In this document: piece by piece, positions 29,052 to 37,797 of the stretch
How the letters are laid out: the number at the start of each line of letters is the position of its first letter
Position numbering within the stretch: the first letter of the stretch is position 1
The notes under the pieces: generated by a model
The model's database searches: none
Told to the model about the DNA's origin: nothing
What the model saw: the letters and a program-made list of their open reading frames with translations, nothing else
Position numbers and translations under genes: made by a program
NCBI RefSeq assembly: GCF_052050035.1
Contig: NZ_CP189882.1
Location: forward strand, 3,968,001 to 4,032,000
Length of the DNA: 64,000 nucleotides
Source: Symbiopectobacterium purcellii_A
Lineage (GTDB): Bacteria > Pseudomonadota > Gammaproteobacteria > Enterobacterales > Enterobacteriaceae
Direction of reading: 5' to 3'

Positions 29052-29666
29052 CTATTTGGCGTGACGAGCCTTGAGGCGGCCAATAATGGTGGCCAGATCC
29101 AGTTCTTGATCCTGTAACAACACCAGCAGGTGATACATAAGATCAGCCGCTTCGTTAGTCAGCTCTTCAGTATCGTGTACGGTGGCGGCCAGTGCCGTCT
29201 CCAACCCTTCTTCACCCACTTTTTGCGCAATGCGTTTGGTGCCACTGGCATACAGTTTTGCGGTATAAGAGCTGGCCGGGTCTGCCTGTTTGCGGCTCGC
29301 TAACAATTGTTCCAACTGATGCAAAAACAACCACTCATGCTGCGCCGGGGCAAAACAGCTGCTGGTGCCTTGGTGGCAGGTCGGACCGATGGGGTCTGCA
29401 AGCACCAGCAGGCTGTCATTGTCACAGTCAGGCGTAATGCTCGCGACGTTAAGGAAATGGCCGGAGGATTCGCCCTTGGTCCACAGCCGCTGTTTGGTGC
29501 GGGAATAAAAGGTGACCTTGCCGCTCTGCTCGGTGGTGTCCAGCGCCGCCTGATTCATGTACCCCAGCATCAACACCTCACCGGATACCGCATGTTGCAC
29601 GATGGCGGGGATCATCCCGTCGGTTTTTTCCCAATCAAGTTGGGCCTTCTGTTGTTGGCTTAACAC
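29052..29666 (-). CDS. hisI: Phosphoribosyl-AMP cyclohydrolase / phosphoribosyl-ATP pyrophosphatase
   Basis: 204 residues, the usual length of bifunctional HisIE, catalysing steps 2 and 3 of histidine synthesis in the cytoplasm. The cyclohydrolase domain (1-110) has GEVLMLGYMNQAAL, FYSRTKQRLWTKGESSGH and the metal-binding cysteines of TPDCDND and PTCHQGTSSCF. The pyrophosphatase domain (115-200) shows SYTAKLYASGTKRIAQKVGE and TNEAADLMYHLLVLL. It is last in the operon and its start overlaps the hisF stop by a few bases. No lesion. Confidence 0.96.
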   Translation of the reverse strand: MLSQQQKAQLDWEKTDGMIPAIVQHAVSGEVLMLGYMNQAALDTTEQSGKVTFYSRTKQRLWTKGESSGHFLNVASITPDCDNDSLLVLADPIGPTCHQGTSSCFAPAQHEWLFLHQLEQLLASRKQADPASSYTAKLYASGTKRIAQKVGEEGLETALAATVHDTEELTNEAADLMYHLLVLLQDQELDLATIIGRLKARHAK

Positions 29667-30436
29667 GCTCTGATCTCCACACCTTGTTGCTTAAGGTATT
29701 GCTTTAATTCTCCAATATTGATGATTTGCTTATGGAATACTGAAGCAGCCAGCGCACCGTCCACCTGAGCCTGCTCGAAGGCTTGCAAAAAGTGCTCAGG
29801 TGTACCGGCCCCGCCAGAGGCGATCAATGGAACATGACAGCGTTCACGCACCAACTTAAGCTGTTCCAGATCGTAACCGTTACGCACGCCATCCTGATTC
29901 ATCATGTTCAGTACAATTTCACCGGCACCACGCTGTTGCACTTCCTGCACCCAATCCAGCGTTTCCCACTGGGTAACACGGGTGCGACTTTCATCACCGG
30001 TATACTGATTCACATGATAACGCCCGGTAGCGCTGTCATACCAGGTATCAATACCGACCACGATGCACTGCACGCCATAACGATCGGCAAGGCGGGTGAT
30101 CAAGGTACGATCGGCCAGCGCCGGGGAGTTGATTGAAATTTTATCGGCACCGAACGAGAGGATTTGTCCGGCATCTTCGATGCTTTTGATGCCACCGGCC
30201 ACGCAGAAGGGGATATCAATCACTTCTGCCACACGGGAGACCCAGCTTTTATCGACCACACGGCCGTCTGACGACGCGGTGATATCATAAAAGACCAGTT
30301 CGTCTGCGCCTTCATGAGCATAACGCTGTGCTAACGGAACGATATCGCCGATGATTTCGTGGTTGCGAAACTGCACCCCTTTTACCACCTGACCGTCACG
30401 CACGTCGAGACAGGGAATTATCCGTTTTGCCAGCAT
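29660..30436 (-). CDS. hisF: Imidazole glycerol phosphate synthase, cyclase subunit
   Basis: 258 residues from ATG 30436; a longer open frame upstream lies within hisA and is not used. (beta-alpha)8 barrel. The catalytic aspartates are visible in IPCLDVRDGQVVKG (Asp 11 region) and NMMNQDGVRNGYD (Asp 130 region). The phosphate-binding ends AGGIKSIEDAG and ASGGAGTPEHF are also present. It works with HisH, which feeds it ammonia from glutamine, to give imidazole glycerol phosphate and AICAR. It overlaps hisA by 19 bp, typical of translational coupling. Intact. Confidence 0.96.
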   Translation of the reverse strand: MLAKRIIPCLDVRDGQVVKGVQFRNHEIIGDIVPLAQRYAHEGADELVFYDITASSDGRVVDKSWVSRVAEVIDIPFCVAGGIKSIEDAGQILSFGADKISINSPALADRTLITRLADRYGVQCIVVGIDTWYDSATGRYHVNQYTGDESRTRVTQWETLDWVQEVQQRGAGEIVLNMMNQDGVRNGYDLEQLKLVRERCHVPLIASGGAGTPEHFLQAFEQAQVDGALAASVFHKQIINIGELKQYLKQQGVEIRAC

Positions 30437-31155
30437 GCGATGGCCTCCGTTACATTGAATTTTTCTTCGAGCAATGCTCGCCCAACGATCACGCCTTGCA
30501 CACCGCTGCCGCGCAGATTGGCGATATCCTGCAACCCGCCAATGCCGCCAGAAGCCTGGAAGGCAATCTGCGGATAGCGTTGGCATACTGCATGATAGAG
30601 ATCCACGTTGGAACCGCTCAGCGTACCGTCTCGGGAAATGTCGGTACACAGCACATGTTTCAGACCAAATGGCTGAAATTGTTCGATGACGTGCTCCAGC
30701 GTGGTGCCGGAGTTTTCCTGCCAGCCACTGATGGCAACCTGTTTGACGCCTGCGTTATCAATGCGCACGTCCAGCGCCAGCACCAGTGCATCAGCGCCAT
30801 AACGGGTAAACCACGCCTGTACCAACTCCGGTTGTTTCACGGCCGTCGAACCAATGACGACGCGGGTGGCTCCGGCGTCTAGCAGCGCGACGACATCTTG
30901 CTCGGTACGGATACCGCCACCCACCTGTACCGGTACATTAACGCCTGCTAACATGGTTTTCAGTAGCGGGATCTGGCGTGCCGCCGGATCTTTTGCGCCG
31001 GTCAAATCCACCAGATGCAGCACCTCAGCCCCCTGTTGCTGATAGGCTTGCAAGCGAGGGAGGGGATCGCTGCCATACTGGCGTTGCTGACCGTAGTCAC
31101 CCTGATGAAGACGAACCACCTGTCCGTCGATAAGATCGAGTGCGGGGATAATCAT
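30418..31155 (-). CDS. hisA: ProFAR isomerase
   Basis: 245 residues, full length. (beta-alpha)8 barrel homologous to HisF: Asp in MIIPALDLIDGQVV at the start and Asp in CTDISRDGTLSGSN are the acid-base pair; the phosphate-binding segments are VGGGIRTEQDV and ASGGIGGLQDI. It carries out the Amadori rearrangement of ProFAR to PRFAR. The stop overlaps hisF, and the start is 5 bp from the hisH stop. No lesion. Confidence 0.96.
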   Translation of the reverse strand: MIIPALDLIDGQVVRLHQGDYGQQRQYGSDPLPRLQAYQQQGAEVLHLVDLTGAKDPAARQIPLLKTMLAGVNVPVQVGGGIRTEQDVVALLDAGATRVVIGSTAVKQPELVQAWFTRYGADALVLALDVRIDNAGVKQVAISGWQENSGTTLEHVIEQFQPFGLKHVLCTDISRDGTLSGSNVDLYHAVCQRYPQIAFQASGGIGGLQDIANLRGSGVQGVIVGRALLEEKFNVTEAIACWQNG

Positions 31156-31160
31156 GCTGA

Positions 31161-31751
31161 TTACATCTCCAGAAAGTTTTTCAGCAACTGAGCGCCAGCG
31201 GCCCCAGAGCGTTCTGGGTGAAATTGCACGCCGTAGAAGTTGTCCTTCTGTACTGCGGCGGTAAAGGTCTCACCGTACTCTGCTTGTGCGATGGTGTTGG
31301 CACATACCGGCATGGCATAGCCGTGCACAAAGTAGAAGTAAGCACCTTCATCAATGCCTTGGAACAGACGGTGTCCGGCCTGCGGAGTGACTTGATTCCA
31401 GCCCATGTGCGGTAGCGGTAGACCGCGGTCCTGCATTTTTTTTACCGCCACCCGAATGATATTCAACGTATCAATCCCGCCATTCTCATCACTGGCAGCG
31501 CCGAGCAGTTGCATGCCGAGACAAATACCGAGCACCGGTTGGGTGCAGGCTTTGATCAGCGGAATTAAATCACGCGCGGTAAGTTGGTCCATGGCGGCCT
31601 GTGCCGTGCCGACGCCGGGCAGAAACAGTTTGTCGGCGCGTAGCACCACCTCGGCGTCGCGGCTCACCACCGGGTCATAGCCCAAGCGACGCACCGTGTA
31701 GGTGACAGAGGCGAGATTGGCGCAACCGGTATCGAGAATCACCACGTTCAT
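31161..31751 (-). CDS. hisH: Imidazole glycerol phosphate synthase, glutaminase subunit
   Basis: 196 residues. Class I glutamine amidotransferase: nucleophile Cys in VLGICLGMQLLG, His and Glu in GVQFHPERSG. Starts MNVVILDTGCANLASV. It hydrolyses glutamine and channels ammonia to HisF. The start ATG shares a base with the hisB stop (tgatg). Intact. Confidence 0.96.
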   Translation of the reverse strand: MNVVILDTGCANLASVTYTVRRLGYDPVVSRDAEVVLRADKLFLPGVGTAQAAMDQLTARDLIPLIKACTQPVLGICLGMQLLGAASDENGGIDTLNIIRVAVKKMQDRGLPLPHMGWNQVTPQAGHRLFQGIDEGAYFYFVHGYAMPVCANTIAQAEYGETFTAAVQKDNFYGVQFHPERSGAAGAQLLKNFLEM

Positions 31752-32818
31752 CACAACACCCCTTTCGAACTGGGCAGGGTATCACCCTCCACACGAATGG
31801 TCTGGCGCAGCGTGCGGCCAAATACCTTGAACAGGCTTTCTACGCGATGGTGATCGTTACGGCCTTTGGTTCTTAAGTGCAGCGTGCACCCCATGGCATA
31901 GGACAGTGAGCGGAAGAAGTGCTCGACCATTTCCGTGCTTAAATCGCCTACGCGCTGGTAGTTAAATTCGGCTTTATATTCCAAATGGGGGCGCCCGGAA
32001 ATATCCAGCGCGCAGCGTGCCAGACATTCATCCATCGGCAGCACAAAGCCAAAACGACCGATACCGCGCTTGTCGCCTAGCGCTTTGTTCAGCGCTTCGC
32101 CCAACGCGAGGCCGGTGTCTTCCACCGTGTGGTGATCGTCGATATACAGATCGCCTTTCACATCGATGTTCATGCGGAACCCACCGTGGGTGGCAATCTG
32201 GTCGAGCATATGATCGAAGAAACCGACGCCAGTGTGGATCTTGCTGCCACCTTCCTGATCCAGCCACACCTCCACATTAATGGAAGTTTCTCGCGTCACG
32301 CGGTTCACCAGCGCATGACGGTTACGCTGGGTGAGCTTGTCGGTGATGGTCTGCCAGTCAAGGCCATCACGCTGATAGCGTAATCCGGTGATACCCATAT
32401 TTTGTGCCAACTGCACGTCCGTTTCGCGATCGCCAATCACGTAACTGTTGGCGCTGTCCATCGGGTGTTGTTGCAAAAAGGCATCCACCAGCGCGGTTTT
32501 GGGTTTGCGACATGCGCAGTTATCCGCAGGAAAATGTCGACAGATCAGCACCTCGTCAAACGCAATGCCCTGCGAAGTAAAAATCTGCATCATCAACTGG
32601 TGCGGCGGATCAAACGTCTCTTGCGGGAAACTGGGCGTGCCGAGTCCGTCTTGATTGGTTATCATCACCAGCTTGAAACCGGCTTTCTGCAAACTCAGCA
32701 GGGAAGGGATGACGGCAGGCTCCAGCGCCAGTTTATCTAACCGATCAACCTGGAAGTCTTGCGGCGGCTCGGCAATCAGCGTGCCATCGCGGTCAATAAA
32801 AAGAAATTTCTGTCCCAT
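31751..32818 (-). CDS. hisB: Histidinol-phosphatase / imidazoleglycerol-phosphate dehydratase
   Basis: 355 residues, the bifunctional enterobacterial form. The N-terminal HAD phosphatase has FLFIDRDGTLIAEPP (nucleophile aspartate), MITNQDGLGT, and a zinc loop with CRHFPADNCACRKPK. The C-terminal dehydratase (from about 165) has the metal-binding GFFDHMLDQIATHGGF, DDHHTVEDTGLALGEAL and MVEHFFRSL. It catalyses steps 7 and 9 of the pathway. Fifteen bases separate it from hisC. Intact. Confidence 0.96.
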   Translation of the reverse strand: MGQKFLFIDRDGTLIAEPPQDFQVDRLDKLALEPAVIPSLLSLQKAGFKLVMITNQDGLGTPSFPQETFDPPHQLMMQIFTSQGIAFDEVLICRHFPADNCACRKPKTALVDAFLQQHPMDSANSYVIGDRETDVQLAQNMGITGLRYQRDGLDWQTITDKLTQRNRHALVNRVTRETSINVEVWLDQEGGSKIHTGVGFFDHMLDQIATHGGFRMNIDVKGDLYIDDHHTVEDTGLALGEALNKALGDKRGIGRFGFVLPMDECLARCALDISGRPHLEYKAEFNYQRVGDLSTEMVEHFFRSLSYAMGCTLHLRTKGRNDHHRVESLFKVFGRTLRQTIRVEGDTLPSSKGVL

Positions 32819-32833
32819 GTCTGCTCCTGGTGA

Positions 32834-33904
32834 TTACTCGTTGATGCCGGATAAGGCGCGCAGTGCGGCTACCACCTGCTGGCATTCGCCACGGCTGCCG
32901 ATAGTGATGCGCAGGCATCCGGAAAGGCTGGGCTGTTTGTTCTGATCGCGTAAAATAATGCCCTGATCCCACAGCGTTTTGAACACATTACTGGCGGCGG
33001 CGAAACGTACCAATACGTAGTTGCTGGCACTGTCAAACACCTGTTCCACACAAGGTAACGGCGCCAGCGCGGCCATCAGCCAGGCGCGGTTTTCTGCAAT
33101 CTCAGCGACGCGTTCACGCATCGTGTCGATTCCAGCGTCATCCAGCGCTTGCGCTGCGATATCTGCCACCGGCGTTGACAGCGGATAAGGTGCGATGACC
33201 TTCAGCAGCAGTGCGATCACGGGCTCATTCGCTAACGTAAAGCCGCAACGTAATCCTGCCAGTGCGAACGCTTTGGAAAGGGTACGCAGCACCACCAGAT
33301 GCGGATAGTCTGCCAACCAGCCCGCGACCGTGGAGCTGGGGTTGAATTCAATATAGGCTTCATCCACGACCACCAGCGCTTTGCATGCAGCCAGTGCCAA
33401 CAGCTTACGCAGATCGTCTGCGTCAAGGACATTACCGGTCGGGTTGTTGGGGCTGCACACGTAAATCAGTTTTACGTTATTAAGATTTTTTGCAATAGCA
33501 GGCAAGTCTAACTGCCAATTCGCCGTGCTGGGCACCGTACGGCGTTCAACGCCCAGCGTTTCCGCGCTGACGCCATACATGCCGTAGGTGGGAGGGCAAT
33601 AAAGCACGGCATCTTGTCCCGGTTCGCAAAAGGCACGGATCAGCAGTTCGATCCCTTCATCTGCGCCGCGACTGACCAGCACCTGCTCTGGCTTGACGCC
33701 TGCATAGGCAGCATAGCGTTCGATGACTACCGGCGGTTGGCATTCAGGATAACGGTTCAGCGTCTGTGCGGTGAGTTGGAATTCTGGTGCCTGGAAAAAT
33801 TCGTTGGCATTGAGCCACACATCACCTTTGCCACCCAGACGGCGTGCCGATTGATAGGGCGTAAGCGTGTGTACATTGGCGCGAGCCAGTTGTTCAATGC
33901 TCAT
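32834..33904 (-). CDS. hisC: Histidinol-phosphate aminotransferase
   Basis: 356 residues. Fold type I PLP enzyme: PLP lysine in RTLSKAFALAGLRCG, cofactor-contact motifs CSPNNPTGN and VVDEAYIEF, and substrate-binding Arg in GCLRITIGSRGEC. Uses glutamate to aminate imidazole acetol phosphate. ATG overlaps the hisD stop by 4 bases. Intact. Confidence 0.96.
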   Translation of the reverse strand: MSIEQLARANVHTLTPYQSARRLGGKGDVWLNANEFFQAPEFQLTAQTLNRYPECQPPVVIERYAAYAGVKPEQVLVSRGADEGIELLIRAFCEPGQDAVLYCPPTYGMYGVSAETLGVERRTVPSTANWQLDLPAIAKNLNNVKLIYVCSPNNPTGNVLDADDLRKLLALAACKALVVVDEAYIEFNPSSTVAGWLADYPHLVVLRTLSKAFALAGLRCGFTLANEPVIALLLKVIAPYPLSTPVADIAAQALDDAGIDTMRERVAEIAENRAWLMAALAPLPCVEQVFDSASNYVLVRFAAASNVFKTLWDQGIILRDQNKQPSLSGCLRITIGSRGECQQVVAALRALSGINE

Positions 33905-35220
33905 TGGGATTCCTTCTCTTTCAGGGCAGCGACGCGTAGCGTGACGGCATTCTTGTGGGCAACCAGTTGTTCCGCCTGAGCCAACACCTCAATGGTGGGC
34001 GCCAGACGCAGAAAACCTTGCGGTGTTAGCTGTTGAACGGTCATGCGTTTCTGGAAATCCGCCAGCCCCAGACTGGAGTAAGTGGCGGTATAACCATAGG
34101 TCGGCAGTACGTGGTTGGTGCCAGAGGCGTAATCCCCTGCGGATTCCGGTGACCAGTCACCGAGGAACACCGAACCTGCGCTGGTGATTTTTGCAACCAG
34201 CGCTTCGGGTTCACGGGTTTGAATAATCAAGTGCTCCGGCCCGTACTGATTACTGATATCAATGCATTGCGCCAAATCGCGCGCCACAATGGCTCGGCTG
34301 CTGTCCAGCGCCTGACGTGCGATCTCTGCACGCGGTAGCTGGGCTAACTGCTGTTGCACTGCCTGCGCCACGGCGCGGGCCAGAGCGGCATCCGGCGTGA
34401 CCAGAATCACCTGGGAATCCGGGCCGTGCTCTGCCTGTGATAACAGGTCGGAGGCCACAAACGCGGGGGTTGCCCCGCTGTCGGCGATCACCAACACTTC
34501 GGAAGGCCCCGCAGGCATATCGATGGCTGCGCCATCCAGACGCTGACTCACCTGGCGTTTAGCTTCGGTCACATAAGCATTACCAGGGCCAAAAATCTTG
34601 GCAACGCGGGGGACGCTCTCGGTGCCGAATGCCATGGCGGCGATAGCTTGTGTACCGCCCAATTGAAACACTTCTTGCACGCCACACAGTTGGGCGGCAT
34701 ACAGAATTTCATCGGCAATCGGCGGTGGCGAACAGAGAATTACGCGACGACACTCGGCGATGCGCGCTGGCGTGGCCAGCATCAGTACCGTAGAGAACAG
34801 CGGTGCGGAACCACCGGGAATATACAGGCCTACGCTGTCGATAGGGCGTGTTACCTGCTGGCAACGCACGCCCGGTTGGGTTTCCACATCAACGGGCGGT
34901 AAACGCTGTGCGTTGTGGAAGGTCTCAATGTTGCTGACGGCAATCGCCATCGCCTGTTTGATGTCGTTGCACAGTCGCGCGGCTGCGGCAGCAATTTGCT
35001 CCGGCGTAACGCGAATCGCGCCCACGTCAACCTTGTCAAACTGGGCACTGAAAGCGCGCAGTGCGCTGTCGCCTTCGGCTTTTACCCGATCGAGAATCTC
35101 GTTCACGCTACGGGTTATGCGATCGGAGGCCGAAATGGCCGGGCGGGTCAGCAACTGCTGGCGCTCTTGTTCAGCGCACTGTTCCCACTCAATAAGCGTA
35201 TCGAAATTGCGGCTGGTCAT
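33901..35220 (-). CDS. hisD: Histidinol dehydrogenase
   Basis: 439 residues, close to the usual 434. Zinc- and NAD-dependent. GPGNAYVTEAKRQVS, DMPAGPSEVLVIAD and DLLSQAEHGPDSQVILV carry the substrate and zinc contacts (Gln and His of SQAEHG), and NHVLPTYGYTATYSSLG has the catalytic His region. Carries out the last two oxidations from histidinol to histidine. Five bases from hisG. Intact. Confidence 0.96.
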   Translation of the reverse strand: MTSRNFDTLIEWEQCAEQERQQLLTRPAISASDRITRSVNEILDRVKAEGDSALRAFSAQFDKVDVGAIRVTPEQIAAAAARLCNDIKQAMAIAVSNIETFHNAQRLPPVDVETQPGVRCQQVTRPIDSVGLYIPGGSAPLFSTVLMLATPARIAECRRVILCSPPPIADEILYAAQLCGVQEVFQLGGTQAIAAMAFGTESVPRVAKIFGPGNAYVTEAKRQVSQRLDGAAIDMPAGPSEVLVIADSGATPAFVASDLLSQAEHGPDSQVILVTPDAALARAVAQAVQQQLAQLPRAEIARQALDSSRAIVARDLAQCIDISNQYGPEHLIIQTREPEALVAKITSAGSVFLGDWSPESAGDYASGTNHVLPTYGYTATYSSLGLADFQKRMTVQQLTPQGFLRLAPTIEVLAQAEQLVAHKNAVTLRVAALKEKESQ

Positions 35221-35225
35221 GGCAG

Positions 35226-36125
35226 TTACTCCATCATCTTCTCGATAGGCAGCACCAGAATGGAACTGGCACCCAGCGTCTTGAGTCGTTCCATGGTTTC
35301 CCAGAACAAGGTTTCGCTACTGACCATGTGCATGGCAACGCGGCTTTGGTCGCCGGCCAGCGGCAGGATAGTCGGGCGTTCTGCGCCGGGCAGCAGGGCA
35401 ATCACTTCATCAAGGCGCTCGCTGGGAGCGTGCAGCATGATGTATTTCGATTCACGCGCCTGGATAACACCTTGCATACGGGTCAGCAGTTTGTCGATCA
35501 ACTGTTGTTTCTCGGCGGGCATCTCGCCGTCACGTTGAATCAGACAGGCTTTGGAGCGGTAAATAACGTCTACTTCGCGTAGACCGTTGGCTTCCAACGT
35601 GGCGCCGGTAGATACCAGATCGCAAATGGCATCGGCTAATCCGGCGCGCGGCGCGACTTCCACTGAACCGTTTAACAGGCAGGATTTAAAATTGATCCCT
35701 TGTTTATCGAAGTGTTTCTTCAACAGGTGCGGGTAAGAGGTGGCGATGCGTTTGTTATCAAGGCATTGCGGGCCGGTGTATTCTTCATCCAGCGGCATGG
35801 CCAGTGACAGACGGCACGCGCCAAAATCGAGGCGGCGCAGCATGAAATAACGCGGGTCTTCCCCTTGTGCTCGGCGGTTAAGCAACTCTTCTTCCAGCAC
35901 GTTTTCACCGATGATGCCCAGGTCGACTACGCCGTCCATCACCAGACCGGGGATATCGTCATCGCGTACCCGCAGGATATCGATAGGCATATTTTCTGCA
36001 AACGCGATTAAACGCTGCTGCTGTAAATTAATTTTAATACCGCAACGTGCCAGCAACTCCCGGGAATCATCGCTCAGTCTGCCTGATTTTTGCATTGCAA
36101 TGCGTAAACGTGTTTTATCCAGCAT
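35226..36125 (-). CDS. hisG: ATP phosphoribosyltransferase
   Basis: 299 residues, the long form with the C-terminal regulatory (histidine-binding) domain. The catalytic part has LRIAMQKSGRLSDDS, DDIPGLVMDGVVDLGIIGEN and the PRPP-binding loop ICDLVSTGATLEANGL. The regulatory end is HAPSERLDEVIALLPGAERP. First and feedback-controlled step of the pathway. First gene after the attenuator. Intact. Confidence 0.97.
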   Translation of the reverse strand: MLDKTRLRIAMQKSGRLSDDSRELLARCGIKINLQQQRLIAFAENMPIDILRVRDDDIPGLVMDGVVDLGIIGENVLEEELLNRRAQGEDPRYFMLRRLDFGACRLSLAMPLDEEYTGPQCLDNKRIATSYPHLLKKHFDKQGINFKSCLLNGSVEVAPRAGLADAICDLVSTGATLEANGLREVDVIYRSKACLIQRDGEMPAEKQQLIDKLLTRMQGVIQARESKYIMLHAPSERLDEVIALLPGAERPTILPLAGDQSRVAMHMVSSETLFWETMERLKTLGASSILVLPIEKMME

Positions 36126-36192
36126 GGAAACCTCTTTTACCTGTCAAAATGGATGCGCTGCTGACCACCACTTTTGTTCATCATCGGGCCAT

Positions 36193-36224
36193 AAAAAAAC
36201 CCTCGGAAGATGATCTTCCGAGGG
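36193..36224 (-). terminator. his operon attenuator terminator
   Basis: Minus strand ccctcggaagat / atcttccgaggg followed by seven T, between the hisL leader and hisG. With a second possible hairpin upstream (ggaagacgttcggatcttcc, 36250-36269) it forms the classical attenuator set. Confidence 0.88.
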
Positions 36225-36287
36225 CTCTCTTTAGGTTCTGCACTACTGGAAGATCCGAACGTCTTCCAGCACCAACTGCCTGAAAGA

Positions 36288-36326
36288 CTAATCAAGATGA
36301 TGGTGGTTTGACAGAACGCGTAACAT
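36288..36326 (-). CDS. hisL: his operon leader peptide
   Basis: Twelve codons MLRVLSNHHHLD, ATG 36326 behind taagagaatt. It lies directly before the attenuator. Ribosome stalling at the histidine codons couples transcription to charged tRNA-His. The run has only three histidines, against seven in E. coli, so attenuation would be expected to respond less sharply. Confidence 0.85.
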   Translation of the reverse strand: MLRVLSNHHHLD

Positions 36327-36369
36327 AAAAAATTCTCTTAAATAAACAGCACTAATTGTATTGCTAATA

Positions 36370-36399
36370 AACCTAAACCATCTCACTGTCGTTGTGCAA
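36370..36399 (-). promoter_or_regulatory. Probable his operon promoter
   Basis: Minus strand TTGCAC, 18 bp, TAGGTT, about 45 bp upstream of the hisL start. TAGGTT is the same -10 as in the E. coli his promoter, as I recall it. The 160 bp between it and yeeZ hold no further gene. Confidence 0.65.
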
Positions 36400-36686
36400 C
36401 CTTTTTTTGTTGCGCGTGCCTGCGTTTGGTTTATTGACGGAAAACGCATTAGCGAATTTTGTAACTGTAATGATAAATACTCACATTATCGTCGGTAGTT
36501 AATGAATTAGATAGGATAATATGCCACCGAATGGAACGGGTTAGAACGATGCTAGGTTTTTACGCAACGACGCATTTTTCTTCGTCGCGCGGTGGACACA
36601 GGAAGCGAAAAGTCCTCATGTCGGATACGAGGCGGCAATTCGAGAGTAGAATAGAAGGTAACCTCAGACAACTGGGAGTGATGTCG

Positions 36687-37508
36687 ATGAAAAAGGTGTC
36701 AATCGTAGGATTAGGGTGGCTGGGCATGCCGTTAGCATTGGCGCTCAATGCGCTCGGTTACCAGGTAACGGGGACGAAAACCACGGCTGACGGTGTTGAA
36801 GCGGCGCGCATGAGTGGGATTGCCTGCTATGCGTTGCACTTAACGCCTGAGCTGGTGTGCGATGCCGACGATCTCGACAGTGTACTGAATGTTGATGCTT
36901 TAGTGATTACGCTCCCTGCCAGCCGAACGGCGCAGGGAGGCGAGAACTATCTGCTGGCCGTTCAACAATTGGTGAACAGTGCGTTGGCGCATGGCGTTCC
37001 GCGCATCCTGTTCACCAGTTCGACCTCGGTGTATGGAAAAGGCGCAGGGAAGATGCGGGAGTCCTCAGCGCTGCATCCCGAAACGGCAGCGGGGTACGTT
37101 TTGGTGCAGTTAGAGCAATGGTTGCATGCTTTGCCCAATACCTCGGTGGACATTCTACGACTGGCCGGACTGGTGGGACCCAATCGGCACCCCGGACGCT
37201 TTTTATCGGGGAAAACCGATCTCCCCGATGGGGATGTCGGCGTGAACCTGGTGCATCGTGATGACGTGATTGCGGCGATTGAGCTGTTGTTACAACTTCC
37301 TGCGGGCGGTCATCGCTATAATCTCTGCGCGCCGCAGCATCCCAGTAAGCGTGCGTTTTACACTGAACAGGCGCATCGTCTCGGCGTTGTGCCACCCCAT
37401 TTCAACACCGAGAACGAGCCGGGCGGGCGGATCATTGACGGGCAGCGTATCTGTCGTGAACTGGGCTTTGAGTACCAATACCCCGATCCCATGACTATGC
37501 CCTGGTAA
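36687..37508 (+). CDS. yeeZ: YeeZ family NAD(P)-binding epimerase-like protein
   Basis: 273 residues from ATG 36687, the start giving MKKVSIVGLGWLGMPLALAL; the longer open frame from 36531 lacks the family's beginning. N-terminal Rossmann fold with GLGWLG, then the extended SDR features ILFTSSTSVYG, DILRLAGLVGPNRHPGRF and VNLVHRDDVI. It ends GFEYQYPDPMTMPW, as in E. coli YeeZ. Divergent from hisL as in E. coli. The substrate is not known. yoeB/yefM, which lie between in E. coli, are absent. Intact. Confidence 0.93.
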   Translation: MKKVSIVGLGWLGMPLALALNALGYQVTGTKTTADGVEAARMSGIACYALHLTPELVCDADDLDSVLNVDALVITLPASRTAQGGENYLLAVQQLVNSALAHGVPRILFTSSTSVYGKGAGKMRESSALHPETAAGYVLVQLEQWLHALPNTSVDILRLAGLVGPNRHPGRFLSGKTDLPDGDVGVNLVHRDDVIAAIELLLQLPAGGHRYNLCAPQHPSKRAFYTEQAHRLGVVPPHFNTENEPGGRIIDGQRICRELGFEYQYPDPMTMPW

Positions 37509-37567
37509 GTGGTTCAACCACAGTGATGTTGACTGCCGCGGTGTTTAATTAGCCGCGACAATCAGCG

Positions 37568-37797
37568 TCAGAAGTGCGTCCAATCCTGCGCATTGTCCGC
37601 AACCGGTGTTTTTGCTGGCAGAGCCTGGGTTGCAGTGCGTGCCAGCCGCGACGGTGACGCCGTTTCCGAATCACCAAGCCGGAAGGTTGCCATCAATTGC
37701 GCCAACACAATGGCTTGTTCTTCCAGCGTGTTAGCACTGGAGGAGGACGCACTAACCAGCGTGGCATTTTGTTGCGTGGTGCTGTCCAGTTCTGTAA
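37568..37797 (-). pseudogene. Methyl-accepting chemotaxis protein, C-terminal stump
   Basis: About 75 residues remain from the IS30 border: LTELDSTTQQNATLVSASS, SSANTLEEQAIVLAQLMATF, RLGD, then a linker ending in AQDWTHF. The pattern Q-NA-LV--S--A---LEEQA--L---M--F is the end of an MCP signalling domain, and the final WTHF resembles the CheR/CheB-docking pentapeptide of major receptors. Everything upstream is lost at IS30 copy B (37798). Confidence 0.8.

Noticed and set aside
29192..37395. Many long open frames opposite to the his and yeeZ genes
   Set aside because: They are complements of strongly conserved, fully recognised genes and have no family pattern or ribosome binding sites.
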